NCBI GenBank assembly: GCA_002347125.1
Contig: DDXG01000138.1
Span: forward strand, 1 to 10,524
DNA length: 10,524 nucleotides
From: Phycisphaerales bacterium UBA2266
GTDB taxonomy: Bacteria > Planctomycetota > Phycisphaerae > Sedimentisphaerales > Anaerobacaceae
Direction of reading: 5' to 3'
A program made the position numbers and the translations under genes. The notes beneath the pieces were generated by a model, which saw only the letters and a program-made list of their open reading frames with translations, was not told the DNA's origin and searched no databases. The number at the start of each line of letters is the position of its first letter. Position 1 is the stretch's first letter. Positions 1 through 9,600 of this stretch are shown here, piece by piece.

Positions 1-528
1 CTAGCCTCGGTCAACTACTACTTCGGTGGAAAGAACGGCCTCTACCAAGAGGTCTGGCGGGAACACATGCGGCGCGTGATGGAGGCAAGAATCGCCAGTC
101 TCGACGCGGTGATGAGCCGCCACGATCAGAATCCACCGCTGGAGGCGGTGCTGCGGGCCTTCGCGAGGTCTTTTCCGGGGCCGTGGAACGATCAGGCGAC
201 GGCTGGTCGCCTGGTGCGCCTCATGGCCAGGGAGATGATTGACCCGCGCCTTCCGGCCGACATATTCGCCGCAGATGTCATCCAGCCGACGATGCAGATC
301 ATGCGGGCTCTTCTCGTGAAAGTCTGTCCGGGCATCGATCCGTCGAAGTTACCACTGATGATCTTCTCCATCGCGGCCCAGTTGGTGCACATGATCCGCG
401 TCGAGGGCATGTTAGGTCACGACCTGCCCGCGGAAATGCGATGCTGGGATGTGGCAGAGGTCGTTGAGCACATCGTGAGGTTCTCTGCCGGCGGCATCCG
501 GGCATACATGGAGAAGCAGGGCGGATGA
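1..528 (+). CDS. TetR/AcrR-family transcriptional repressor, 5'-truncated by window edge
   Basis: The frame is open from base 1, so the gene starts outside the window; 175 residues are visible. The first residues read ASVNYYFGGKNGLY, the classic end of the TetR helix-turn-helix (recognition helix followed by the YYF-x-x-K-x-x-LY motif). The rest is an all-helical ligand-binding domain. A segment around residues 70-80 (LMAREMIDP) and the later helices resemble the C-terminal domain of the CecR/YbiH-type TetR branch, which I recognise only by pattern. It presumably represses the efflux genes behind it until a pump substrate binds. Its TGA stop overlaps the ATG of the outer-membrane gene (ATGA, 525-528), so repressor and pump are co-transcribed and translationally coupled, which implies autoregulation from a promoter left of the window. 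An in-frame ATG at 67 exists but would delete the DNA-binding domain, so it is not the true start. Family assignment is firm; ligand unknown. Confidence 0.92.
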   Translation, partial: LASVNYYFGGKNGLYQEVWREHMRRVMEARIASLDAVMSRHDQNPPLEAVLRAFARSFPGPWNDQATAGRLVRLMAREMIDPRLPADIFAADVIQPTMQIMRALLVKVCPGIDPSKLPLMIFSIAAQLVHMIRVEGMLGHDLPAEMRCWDVAEVVEHIVRFSAGGIRAYMEKQGG

Positions 529-2012
529 AGACTCGGACGGCTCTGATGTACGTACTCACCTCGACGGCCGGGATGCTGCTGGCGGCCGGTTGCATGGTCG
601 GCCCCAAGTACATCGCGCCCCAGGTTCCCGTTGACGCCAACCAGACTTTCGTTCGTGCCCAGCCGGCGCCCGTTTCGCTCGACGCCAACGACGTTGTGCG
701 CCTGGACGGTTGGTGGGAGCGATTCGCCGACGGCGTCACGGCCGATCTCGTTGCCATGGCCCTGGACAACAACTACGACCTCAAGGCCGCCGCCTCTCGA
801 GTTGTTCAGGCCCGCTCGATGTTTGAACAAGCCCGGGGCCGCGCTCTGCCCCAGGTCTCCTACAATCTCAGCCGTGATCGCAGCAAGCGTTCCTTCAACC
901 TTGGCGCCGGGCCTTTCGGCGGCGGACGATTCAGCGTCCTGAACGAAACATGGCAGCAGGACTTCTCCGTCACCTATCTGCTGGACCTCTTCGGCAAGAT
1001 CCGCCATGCTGAGCGGGCTGCCATGCAGGATATGCTCGCCTCGCAGGCCAATCAACAGGCCCTGATGAACTCCCTGATCGCCCAGGTCGTAGCCACCCGC
1101 ATCAATATCGCCACGCTCCAGCGTCGCCTAGCCATCGCTCGGGCCAATACCGAAAGCCGCCGCAGAACCCTTGAGATCGTCGAACGCCGCTATAGCCAGG
1201 GACTCGTCGGGCCCGTGGACCTGAGGTTGGCGCGCGAGAACCTCGCTTCATCGCAAGCCGTCGAGCCGTCCGTGGAGCTGCAACTGATCACGGCGGGCCA
1301 CACCCTGGACATTCTGTTGGGACGGCCGCCCGGACAATCGGACGATCTGCCTCAGACACTCGCGGACCTGCCGAGTCTGGAACCTGTTCCGGTGGGTCTG
1401 CCCGTCGCTCTGCTGGACCGCCGCCCGGACATCCGGGCCGCCGAACACTCGCTGCGTTCCGCCAACGAACAGGTGGGTGTCAGCATCGCCCAACTGTTCC
1501 CCGATCTGACCCTGACGGGCGTCTGGGGTCGAAGCGGTGATACATGGGAAGACCTCTGGATGGACGAGACGGAAATCTACTCGGCCATCTTCAGCCTTGC
1601 TCAGCCAATCTTCCGGGGCGGACAGATCAAAGCTCAGATCAACGCCGCCAAGGCCCGCTATGAGGAACTCGCCGCGACGTACGCATCGGTGATCCTCACA
1701 GCCCTTCGTGAGGTTGAGGATGCGCTTATCAGCGAGCGGCTCTTACAGGAACAACTGGTATACGCCAGACGCCAACTCGACGAGGCGGCCGCGGCTGAGG
1801 AGCTGTCACGGGACCGCTACCAGCGGGGCGTCGAGAGCATTCTGACGGTCCTCGAATCCGAACGCCGCCGCCGGCTGGGCCATGAGCAGGTGGCCATACT
1901 CATGGGCCAGATATGGACGGCCCGCGTGAATCTGTTCCTGGCCCTGGGCGGCGACTGGGTCCTCGATCAGGACGACCAGAACAAGCAGGACACGAAGCAC
2001 GTGAAGGGTTAA
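525..2012 (+). CDS. NodT-family outer-membrane efflux lipoprotein (RND outer membrane factor)
   Basis: This 495-residue protein is the TolC/OprM-like exit duct of a tripartite pump, anchored in the outer membrane. The N-terminus is a lipoprotein signal peptide: positive MKTR, a hydrophobic stretch, then LLAAGC with the lipidated cysteine at residue 23. The following MVGPKY matches the GC-x-VGP-x-Y start of mature NodT/OprM proteins. Other family marks are LLDRRPDIRAAE near residues 295-307, PIFRGG near 361-366 and EVEDALISE near 396-404, the usual positions in the two outer-membrane-efflux repeats; the helical parts are rich in Q, A and R as expected for the coiled-coil barrel. Length is normal for the family (about 450-500). 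The ATG at 525 overlaps the repressor stop, and the lipobox confirms this start. The adaptor gene begins five bases after its stop. Substrate cannot be read from this protein. Confidence 0.95.
   Translation: MKTRTALMYVLTSTAGMLLAAGCMVGPKYIAPQVPVDANQTFVRAQPAPVSLDANDVVRLDGWWERFADGVTADLVAMALDNNYDLKAAASRVVQARSMFEQARGRALPQVSYNLSRDRSKRSFNLGAGPFGGGRFSVLNETWQQDFSVTYLLDLFGKIRHAERAAMQDMLASQANQQALMNSLIAQVVATRINIATLQRRLAIARANTESRRRTLEIVERRYSQGLVGPVDLRLARENLASSQAVEPSVELQLITAGHTLDILLGRPPGQSDDLPQTLADLPSLEPVPVGLPVALLDRRPDIRAAEHSLRSANEQVGVSIAQLFPDLTLTGVWGRSGDTWEDLWMDETEIYSAIFSLAQPIFRGGQIKAQINAAKARYEELAATYASVILTALREVEDALISERLLQEQLVYARRQLDEAAAAEELSRDRYQRGVESILTVLESERRRRLGHEQVAILMGQIWTARVNLFLALGGDWVLDQDDQNKQDTKHVKG
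2003..2008 (+). promoter_or_regulatory. Ribosome-binding site fixing the adaptor start
   Basis: GAAGGG sits nine bases before the ATG at 2018, inside the last codons of the outer-membrane gene. It supports ATG 2018 over the in-frame alternative at 1913, which would overlap the upstream gene by 100 bases and put 35 unlikely residues before the membrane anchor. Confidence 0.6.
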
Positions 2013-2017
2013 CGGGA

Positions 2018-3265
2018 ATGAAACGCAAGCACGCCAACAGGCCGGGATTCAGCTTTATTCGGGCTGTCGTCTCGATAGCCGTCATCGGTGGGGGCGTCGC
2101 CGGCGCCTATACGCTGGTCAAGATGCGCAAGCCCCCCCAGAAACAGGAACTGCCGGTCATCGCCCCCCTTGTCAAAGTAGTCCGGGTCAAGCCGGCGGAT
2201 ATACCCATGATCATTCACGGCTATGGAACCGTCCGTCCCAGGGTGGAAGTGGACATCGTCCCAGAGGTCTCCGGCAAGGTCGTCTCCGTCCATCCGCAAT
2301 TCAAGATTGGCGGTTTCATCGGCGCCGGCGAACCCCTGATGCAAATCGACCGGCGCGACTACGAACTGGCTCTGCGGCAGGCCAACGCCGCCGTCGCCGA
2401 TGCGCAGGTTCGCCTGGACATGGAAGTCGCCGAGGCCGACGTGGCCCGGAGCGAGTGGGAACAGCTCCATCCCGACACCCAGCCGACCTCGCCGCTGGTC
2501 CTTCGGGCCCCTCAGATCGCCCAGGCCAGAGCGACCCTCGAATCGGCGCAGGCGCAACTGGCCACGGCTCAGTTGCGGCTCGACCGCACTACCCTGTCGC
2601 TGCCGTTCGACGTTCGCATCTTGAGTGAGAAGGTCGACGTCGGCCAGTATGTCGTCGCAGGCCAGTCCGTGGGAAGCGCCTACGGTATGGAGAGCGCCGA
2701 AGTCGAAGTGCCCCTGGAAGATGTGGACCTGGCCTGGTTCGACATTTTCCAGGGAGAAAAGGCTTCGGGCGGTGCGTCGGCCCGCACGCCCGCCCAGGTC
2801 ATTGCCCGTTTCGCCGCCGCCGAGCACGTGCGGGAAGGCTATGTCACCCGAACCGTCGGCCAGGTGGACCGCATGTCACGGCAGGTCTCGGTTGTGGTGG
2901 AAGTCCCAAAGCCCTTTGAGCCCTTTGCGGATGCCGGCGACAGACCTCCGCTGTTGCCGGGGACGTTCGTGCAGGTGCGAATCCAAGGCAGGACGTTGGA
3001 GAACGCCCTGGCCATCCCCCGCGACGCCGTTCGCGCCGGCAATGAGCTATGGGTGGTCCGTGACGACCGCCTCCACATTGAAAAGCCGACCGTCATACGC
3101 GCCGACCGGGATTTCGCCTACATCCAGTCACCCGACGGCCAGGGCTTGACGGTCATCGTCAGCTCGCTCGACACGCCGGTCGAAGGGATGGCCCTTCGCA
3201 CGCGCGCCAACGGCGAAGAAGCCCCGCGGACACCGAATCCGGGAGACCTTGACCGTGCGAACTGA
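2018..3265 (+). CDS. RND efflux periplasmic adaptor subunit (HlyD/AcrA-type membrane fusion protein)
   Basis: The 415-residue protein links the inner-membrane pump to the outer-membrane duct. A single hydrophobic segment at about residues 13-33, preceded by KRKH and R residues, anchors it in the inner membrane; there is no lipobox, so it is a membrane-anchored rather than lipidated adaptor. Next come the first lipoyl half-motif (about 70-112, VEVDIVPEVSGKV), an alpha-helical hairpin rich in A, Q and E (about 113-190), the second lipoyl half (about 190-215, LSLPFDVRILSEKVDVGQYV), a beta-barrel (about 225-325, ending PLLPGTFVQVRI) and the membrane-proximal domain (from about 330, LAIPRDAV). The hairpin is short, as in many RND adaptors. 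ATG 2018 is chosen because it has a good Shine-Dalgarno and lies five bases after the previous stop. The gene's end overlaps the candidate starts of the pump gene. Confidence 0.94.
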   Translation: MKRKHANRPGFSFIRAVVSIAVIGGGVAGAYTLVKMRKPPQKQELPVIAPLVKVVRVKPADIPMIIHGYGTVRPRVEVDIVPEVSGKVVSVHPQFKIGGFIGAGEPLMQIDRRDYELALRQANAAVADAQVRLDMEVAEADVARSEWEQLHPDTQPTSPLVLRAPQIAQARATLESAQAQLATAQLRLDRTTLSLPFDVRILSEKVDVGQYVVAGQSVGSAYGMESAEVEVPLEDVDLAWFDIFQGEKASGGASARTPAQVIARFAAAEHVREGYVTRTVGQVDRMSRQVSVVVEVPKPFEPFADAGDRPPLLPGTFVQVRIQGRTLENALAIPRDAVRAGNELWVVRDDRLHIEKPTVIRADRDFAYIQSPDGQGLTVIVSSLDTPVEGMALRTRANGEEAPRTPNPGDLDRAN

Positions 3266-6200
3266 GGGCACCGCCGTGGAAGATACGAACGAGAGAAAGG
3301 GCGTCCTGGCATGGTTCGCATCGAACCATGTCGCCGCCAATCTGCTGATGATCCTGATCATGGTGTCGGGACTTCTGGCGGCGTTCCGCGCCAGGATGGA
3401 GGTCTTTCCCGAGCTGAGCCTCGACATGGTGCATATCGTTGTTCCGTATCGAGGCGCCTCCCCTGAAGACGTCGAAGAGGGCGTCTGCCTGCGGGTGGAG
3501 GAGGCCATTGCGGCTGTCGAGGGTATTAAACGAATGACCTCCACCGCCGCCGAGGGCAGCGGATCGACGCTGGTCGAAGTGGAGGAATACGCCAATGTCA
3601 CGGATGTCCTTGACGACATCAAGGCCGCGGTGGACACCATCATCACGTTCCCTCAGGAGACGGAAAAGCCCATCATCTCGGAGGTCACGACCCGCCACAA
3701 GGTCATCACGGTGGTGATCTACGGGGACATCTCCGAGCGCAACTTGCGCCGGCTTGCCGAGCGGATTCGCGACGATCTGACGGCGATTCAGGGCATCAGC
3801 CAGGTTACGCTCTCCGGCGTTCGGCCGTACGAAATCTCCATCGAGGTGTCGGAGGAGAGCCTGCGGCGCTATAATCTGAGCTTCGATCAGGTGTCAATGG
3901 CCGTGCGAAGGTCCTCGCTCGACGTTCCCGCCGGATCGGTCAAGACCCGCGGCGGCGAGATCCTCGTTCGAACCAAAGGTCAGCGGTACTACGGCCCCGA
4001 ATTCGAGAACATCGTTGTCGTGACCCGAAACGACGGCACCACCGTCCGTCTGCGGGACATGGCCGTCGTCCGCGACGACTTCGAGGACGTCGACCTGGCC
4101 GCCCGTTTCGACGGCAAGCCCGCCGCCCAGATCCTTGTCTCGCGCATCGGCGAGGAAGACGCCCTCAACATCGCCGGGGCCGTCAAGGAATACGTCGCCG
4201 AGCAGAGGCCCCACATGCCCGAAGGTGTCTCGCTGGCCATCTGGCAGGATGATTCCCAGATACTCAAGGAGCGCATGAGCCTGCTGCTACGGAACGCCCG
4301 CCTCGGTCTGATCCTGGTGTTTGTGGCGCTGGTGCTCTTTCTGGACCTGCGTCTGGCTTTCTGGATTACGCTGGGAATCCCCACCGCGTTTCTCGGCGCC
4401 TTCTACATCATTCCGCACTGGGACGTGTCGATCAACATGATCAGCCTCTTCGCCTTCATCATGTCTCTGGGCATCGTCGTCGATGACGCGATCGTCGTGG
4501 GCGAGAACATATTCGCCTATCGGCAGCAGGGAATGGACGGCCGTTCCGCCGCCATCAAGGGCGTCAGAGAAATGGCCATGCCCGTGGTCCTGGCCGTCCT
4601 GACCACCCAGTTCGCTTTCATCCCGCTGGCCTATACCTCCGGAATCATGGGCAAAGTGCTTCGCCAGTTGCCCATCGTTGTCGTCAGCGTCCTGTTGATA
4701 TCACTCGTCGAGGCCCTGTTGATTCTGCCGGCGCACCTGTCGGCCACCAGGCTATCGAGAAAGCGCGGCCTGGTCCTGCTGGCCGACTATGTCAGTCGCT
4801 TTACGGAACGGAGGCTGACGGCCTTCGTGGCCGGACCGTTCGCCTGGTTCGTCGGCAAGGCGGTCAAGTACCGCTACATCACGTTCTCCACGGGGCTGGC
4901 GATGCTCATCGTGACTATCGGCTTCATTGTCGGCGGCCACATCAAGATCGTCTTCTTCGACTCCGTCGAGGCCGACAACATGGTGGCGCTGCTGACCATG
5001 CCGCTGGGCACGCCCGTCGAACGCACCGAGGAGGTGGCCGAACGGCTTGAGGCCGCCGCACTGCAGGCACTCGAGGAATTCGAGCGGGGCCGCCAGGGCA
5101 AGCCGCCCCTTATGAGGCACATGGCCACCACCATCGGCGCCCATCCCATCCTGGCCCAGGCCGGCCCCATTCAGGTTGATGTCGGCGCCGGCGCCCAGTC
5201 GCACCTGGCGGAGGTCAATGTGGAACTGCTCGGCGGCGAGCGGAGAGATATCTCCAGCGTCCTTATCAAGAACCGCTGGCGGGAAATCACCGGCGAGGTG
5301 CCGGGTGTCTCGAAGCTTATCTTCGCCGCTGAATTCCTCGATACGGGCAACCCCATCGAGGTGGAGCTGTCCCACCAGGACTTCGACATGCTGCTGGCGG
5401 CCTCGGAGAGACTGAAAGCAATTCTGAAGAAGTATGATGGAACCAGCGACTGGGCCGATGACTTTGAGCCGGGCAAGACCGAACTCAAGCTCCAGCTCAA
5501 GGACACCGGCCGCATACTCGGGCTGACCCTCGCCGACCTTGCCACGCAGGTCCGTCAGGGCTTCTACGGCGACGAAGCCCAGCGGATCCAACGCGGCCGT
5601 GACGACATCCGCGTGATGGTTCGCTACCCGCTGGACCAGCGAAAGAGCCTCGCCGACGTGGAGAACATGCGGATTCGCCTGCCCGACGGCACGCAGATAC
5701 CGTTCAACACCGTGGCCGAAGTCCAGTACGGCCGCGGCTACGCCACCATCAAGCGGGTGGACCGCCGCCGCGTCGTCAGCGTCTCGGCCGACGTTGACGA
5801 GAACGTCGCTAACGCCGGTGAAATCAACGCCGAGCTGTGGGAGTCTGCTCTGCCCGCGCTGCGCAGCGAGTTCCCAGGCCTGCAGTACCGTTTCGCCGGT
5901 GAGCAGCGTGAATGCAACGAGTCGCTCGGCAGTCTGAAGATGAACTTCGCCATCGCCTTGCTTGCCATCTACGGCTTGCTCGCGATGCAGTTCAGGAGCT
6001 ACTTCCAGCCGGTCATCGTCATGTCCGCCATCCCCTTCGGCATCGTCGGCGCCACCCTGGGCCACCTGGTCATGGGCTTCAACCTCAGCATCCTCTCCAT
6101 GTTCGGCATCGTCGCCCTGGCGGGCGTCGTGGTCAACGATTCGCTCATCATGATCGATCTGATCAACCGCGAGCGCAGTGAACATATACCTCTGCGCCAG

Positions 6201-6461
6201 GTCCTCCGAGACTGCGCCACGCGGCGATTCCGCCCCATTATGCTCACGACCCTGACCACCTTCTGTGGCTTGCTCTCGATGATCTTCGAGAAATCACTCC
6301 AGGCCCGATTCCTCATCCCCATGGCCATCAGTCTGGCCTTTGGAGTAGTCTTTGCCACCCTGATCACGCTTATACTAGTCCCTTCGCTCTACATGATCCT
6401 CGAAGACATCCGCGCCCCCTTCGTTCGCCGCGGGGGTGAGGCTGCAGAGAAGGTCGATTGA
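3255..6461 (+). CDS. AcrB-like RND efflux pump, inner-membrane permease
   Basis: About 1068 residues, normal for the AcrB/AcrD/AcrF family: a proton-driven trimeric exporter. The layout is a tandem duplication: TM1 (WFASNHVAANLLMILIMVSG), a first periplasmic porter region, TM2-TM6 with the TM4 motif VVDDAIVVGEN (the Asp pair at residues 410-411, equivalent to AcrB D407/D408), TM7 (about 537-560), a second porter region, then TM8-TM12. In TM10 the residue matching AcrB K940 is not lysine: the motif reads VVNDSLIMID (N961, D962). TM11 keeps the RxRPIMLTTL arginine and threonines. No ATG fits the start. GTG 3255 is chosen because GGGAG ends nine bases before it; TTG 3249 and GTG 3276 (GAGGG seven bases upstream) are possible and change only the first few residues. 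The start overlaps the adaptor stop, so translation is coupled. Drug or amphiphile efflux is inferred; heavy-metal pumps look different. Confidence 0.94.
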   Translation: MRTEGTAVEDTNERKGVLAWFASNHVAANLLMILIMVSGLLAAFRARMEVFPELSLDMVHIVVPYRGASPEDVEEGVCLRVEEAIAAVEGIKRMTSTAAEGSGSTLVEVEEYANVTDVLDDIKAAVDTIITFPQETEKPIISEVTTRHKVITVVIYGDISERNLRRLAERIRDDLTAIQGISQVTLSGVRPYEISIEVSEESLRRYNLSFDQVSMAVRRSSLDVPAGSVKTRGGEILVRTKGQRYYGPEFENIVVVTRNDGTTVRLRDMAVVRDDFEDVDLAARFDGKPAAQILVSRIGEEDALNIAGAVKEYVAEQRPHMPEGVSLAIWQDDSQILKERMSLLLRNARLGLILVFVALVLFLDLRLAFWITLGIPTAFLGAFYIIPHWDVSINMISLFAFIMSLGIVVDDAIVVGENIFAYRQQGMDGRSAAIKGVREMAMPVVLAVLTTQFAFIPLAYTSGIMGKVLRQLPIVVVSVLLISLVEALLILPAHLSATRLSRKRGLVLLADYVSRFTERRLTAFVAGPFAWFVGKAVKYRYITFSTGLAMLIVTIGFIVGGHIKIVFFDSVEADNMVALLTMPLGTPVERTEEVAERLEAAALQALEEFERGRQGKPPLMRHMATTIGAHPILAQAGPIQVDVGAGAQSHLAEVNVELLGGERRDISSVLIKNRWREITGEVPGVSKLIFAAEFLDTGNPIEVELSHQDFDMLLAASERLKAILKKYDGTSDWADDFEPGKTELKLQLKDTGRILGLTLADLATQVRQGFYGDEAQRIQRGRDDIRVMVRYPLDQRKSLADVENMRIRLPDGTQIPFNTVAEVQYGRGYATIKRVDRRRVVSVSADVDENVANAGEINAELWESALPALRSEFPGLQYRFAGEQRECNESLGSLKMNFAIALLAIYGLLAMQFRSYFQPVIVMSAIPFGIVGATLGHLVMGFNLSILSMFGIVALAGVVVNDSLIMIDLINRERSEHIPLRQVLRDCATRRFRPIMLTTLTTFCGLLSMIFEKSLQARFLIPMAISLAFGVVFATLITLILVPSLYMILEDIRAPFVRRGGEAAEKVD

Positions 6462-6481
6462 TCCACTCTACACCCCGTACT

Positions 6482-6496
6482 TCCGCCGCCGGCGGA
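6482..6496. promoter_or_regulatory. Short GC-rich hairpin between pump and protease genes
   Basis: TCCGCC-GCC-GGCGGA forms a six-pair stem with a three-base loop, 20 bases after the pump stop. No T-run follows, so it is not a standard intrinsic terminator. It could help end the efflux transcript, protect its 3' end, or be chance in GC-rich DNA. Confidence 0.3.
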
Positions 6497-6504
6497 TATC
6501 GCGC

Positions 6505-6533
6505 TTGCATGTCGGCGTGCCGGCCGTTATCAT
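6505..6533 (+). promoter_or_regulatory. Candidate sigma-70-type promoter for the Tricorn-like gene
   Basis: TTGCAT (6505-6510) and TATCAT (6528-6533) are separated by 17 bases. The -10 matches five of six consensus positions, the -35 only three. It would give a leader of roughly 110 bases before the ATG at 6653. Supported by spacing and by the gap between the operon and this gene, but weak on its own. Confidence 0.3.
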
Positions 6534-6639
6534 CGCCTCGGATGGGGTTGCGGTGTGAAAAGGCTCGGCTGCGCCGTGCCGCGTCAATGCCGGGCGATAT
6601 TCACGGATTCGATGCGATTATCGGGACCATTACACAGTC

Positions 6640-6645
6640 AGGAGG
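6640..6645 (+). promoter_or_regulatory. Strong Shine-Dalgarno fixing the Tricorn-like start
   Basis: AGGAGG lies seven bases before ATG 6653, and the ATG opens a clear signal peptide. The frame is open upstream to a TTG at 6458 overlapping the pump stop, but those 65 codons have no sensible protein character, so 6653 is the start. Confidence 0.85.
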
Positions 6646-6652
6646 ACTACAC

Positions 6653-9600
6653 ATGAAGCGGTTTCTCATCGGCCCGGCCCTGATGGCGCTGTGGGTCGGC
6701 ACGACACTCGCGGCCGAAACCAGACTCCTTCGATTCCCCGCCATCTGCGAGGACCGGATAGCCTTCACCTACGCCGGCGACCTCTACCTGGTCGGCGCCA
6801 AGGGAGGCGTCGCCCGCCGATTGACCGGACATGAGGGCATGGAGTTGTTCCCGCGATTCTCCCCGGATGGTCGCCATATCGCCTTCACGGGCCAGTACGA
6901 CGGCAACACGGAGGTCTACGTCATGCCCGCCGCCGGGGGCCCGCCCCGGCGGCTGACCTTCACCGCCACGCTCGCCCGCGACGACGTCTCCGACCGCATG
7001 GGCCCCAACAATATTGTCATGGGCTGGACCCCCGACGGCCGCAGCATCATCTTCCGTTCGCGGATGAAGTCCTTCAACAGCTTCAACGGAAGGCTCTATA
7101 CCGTGGACATCGCCGGTGGTATGCCCGGCGAGCTGCCCCTGCCGCGAGGCGGCTTCTGTTCGTACTCGCCCGACGGCGGACAACTCGCCTACAACCGCGT
7201 CTTTCGCGAGTTTCGCACATGGAAACGATACCGTGGCGGCATGGCCGACGACATCTGGGTATACGACTTCGAGAGCAAGCAGACACGGAATCTCACCGAC
7301 GACCCCGCCCAGGATATCATCCCCATGTGGTCGGGCGACCGGGTCTATTTCCTCTCCGATCGCGACGAACACATGCGGATGAACCTCTACGTTTGCGACC
7401 TTACATCCCGCGAGACCCGTCGCCTGACCGATTTCGCCGAGTTCGACATCAAGTTCCCCTCGCTCGGAGATAAGGCCATCGCCTTTGAAAACGGCGGCTG
7501 TATCTACCTGTTCGACCTCGAATCCGAGCAATGCCGCAAGATTCCCGTCCGTATCCAGGAGGACCTCGCCGGCGGCCGTGGCGGCATTACCTCGGTCTCC
7601 GACAGCGTGGCCGGCTACGACATCGCCCCCGACGGCCGACGCGCCCTCTTCGGCGCCCGAGGCGATGTCTTCACCGTACCCGCCGAGCGGGGCCCCACTC
7701 GCAATCTGACATCCACCCCCGGTGTCCACGAGCGAAACAGCGTCTGGTCCCCGGATGGCCGCTGGATCGCCTACATCTCTGACGCCACTGGCGAGGACGA
7801 AATCTATGTTGTCGCCCAGGACGGCTCCGGCGCCCCCCGGCAGATCACCACCGGCGCCGAGACCTACAAGTATCGCATCGTCTGGTCGCCGGACAGCCGC
7901 AAGCTCCTCTGGAGCGACCGGCGGCAGCGCCTGCGATGCGTCGAAGTCAGAACCGGCGAAATCACCGACGTGGACGCATCCGCGAAGTGGGAGTTTCACA
8001 GCTACGAATGGTCGCCCGACAGCCGCTGGATCACCTACATCCGACCCGAGGTTGAAGGCATGGACCGCCTTTACATCTACTCGCTGACCCGGCGCAAGTC
8101 CTACCCTCTGACCGACGGCTGGTTCGATGTATCCGGCCCGATCTTCAGTTCGGACAGCCGATTCCTGTTCTTTGTCTCGGACCGCGACTTTGACCCCATC
8201 TACAGCCGCACGGAGTGGAACCACGCCTACCAGGACATGTCGCGCATCTACTTCATCACCCTCGCCAGGACTACCGAGTCGCCGTTCGAGGCCAAGAGTG
8301 ATGAAGTCAGGATAGACGCAAAGCCCAAGGCCGACAAGGCCACCGGGGAACCCGAAGGAAAGGCCGACTCGAAGGAATCCGCCGACAAACCGAGCCGGAT
8401 GCGTGTGGATGTCGAAGGCATACAGGCCCGCATCGGGGTCCTGCCGGTGGCTGTCGCGTCCTACTCCAACCTGGCCTCGGTAGGGGACCTGCTCTACTAC
8501 AATCGCCGTTCCACCGCCGACGGGGGCCCGCGGCTGATGATGTACGACCTGGCCAAACGCAAGGAAACCGAACTGGGCCGCTTCGGGGGCTACAAGATTT
8601 CCAGCGACGGCAAGAAGATGCTCATTGCCTCTGGCGGCAGATACGCCATCATCGACCTTCCCAAGAGCCGCGTGGAGATGGGCGAGACCCTCGATCTGTC
8701 CGGCATGGAGGTCCGCTTGGACCGCCGCGCCGAGTGGACTCAGGTATTCAACGAATGCTGGCGGCAGATGCGGGAGTTCTTCTACGTGCCCAACATGCAC
8801 GGGGTGCATTGGGATCTGATGCGTCAGCGCTATGAGCCCCTTGTCAAATACGTAAATCACCGCGTGGACCTCACTTACGTCATTGGGGAGATGATCGGCG
8901 AACTTAACGTCGGCCACACCTACGTCGGTGGCGGCCAGTATCCCCAGCCCCGCCGCATCCATACGGGTCTGCTGGGGGCCGAGATTGTGCGAGACCCCGC
9001 CTCAGGATACTTCCGCGTCGAACGTATCCTGCCGGGCCGCAACTGGGATACCTCCCTTCGCTGCCCCCTGACGGAGATGGGCGTTGATGTCAACGAAGGC
9101 GATTACATCCTTGCGGTCAACGGCAAGCCCACATCGAAAGTCGCCAACATCTATGAATTGCTCCTGAACACGGCCGGCAAACAGGTCGTTCTCCGCGTCA
9201 ACAGCGAACCCTCGCGAAAGGACAGCCGAACGACCACGGCGATCCCCACCGACGATGAAGCCCAACTGTACTACCTCAACTGGGTACAGACCAACATCGA
9301 TAAGGTCTCGAAAGCCACCGACGGCAAGGTCGGCTACCTCCACGTGCCGGATATGGGCCGCGACGGGCTCAACGAGTTCGTCAAGCACTTCTACCCCCAG
9401 CTTCGTAAGAAGGCCCTCATCGTCGATGTCCGGGGCAACGGCGGCGGCAACATCTCGCCTATGCTCATCGAACGCCTCCGGCGCGAGGCCGCCATGATTA
9501 CCTTCGGCCGCAACGCCGCCCCGCAGCCCAACCCGGCCGAAATGATCTACGGCCCAATGGTCTGCCTGGCCGACGAATTCTCCGCCTCCGACGGCGACCT

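Noticed and set aside
4752..6185. Minus-strand open frame of 477 codons opposite the RND pump
   Set aside because: Its sequence is H/D/G/V-rich with no recognisable motif, and the opposite strand carries conserved RND segments throughout.
6458..6652. Upstream in-frame extension of the protease from a TTG overlapping the pump stop
   Set aside because: A strong AGGAGG and a clean signal peptide start at ATG 6653; the extension would bury the signal peptide.
6647..8962. Long minus-strand open frame of 771 codons opposite the protease gene
   Set aside because: It is a shadow of GC-rich coding DNA on the other strand: composition is G/V/A/D-rich without any domain, no ribosome-binding site is evident, and the plus strand encodes a clear Tricorn-type protein.
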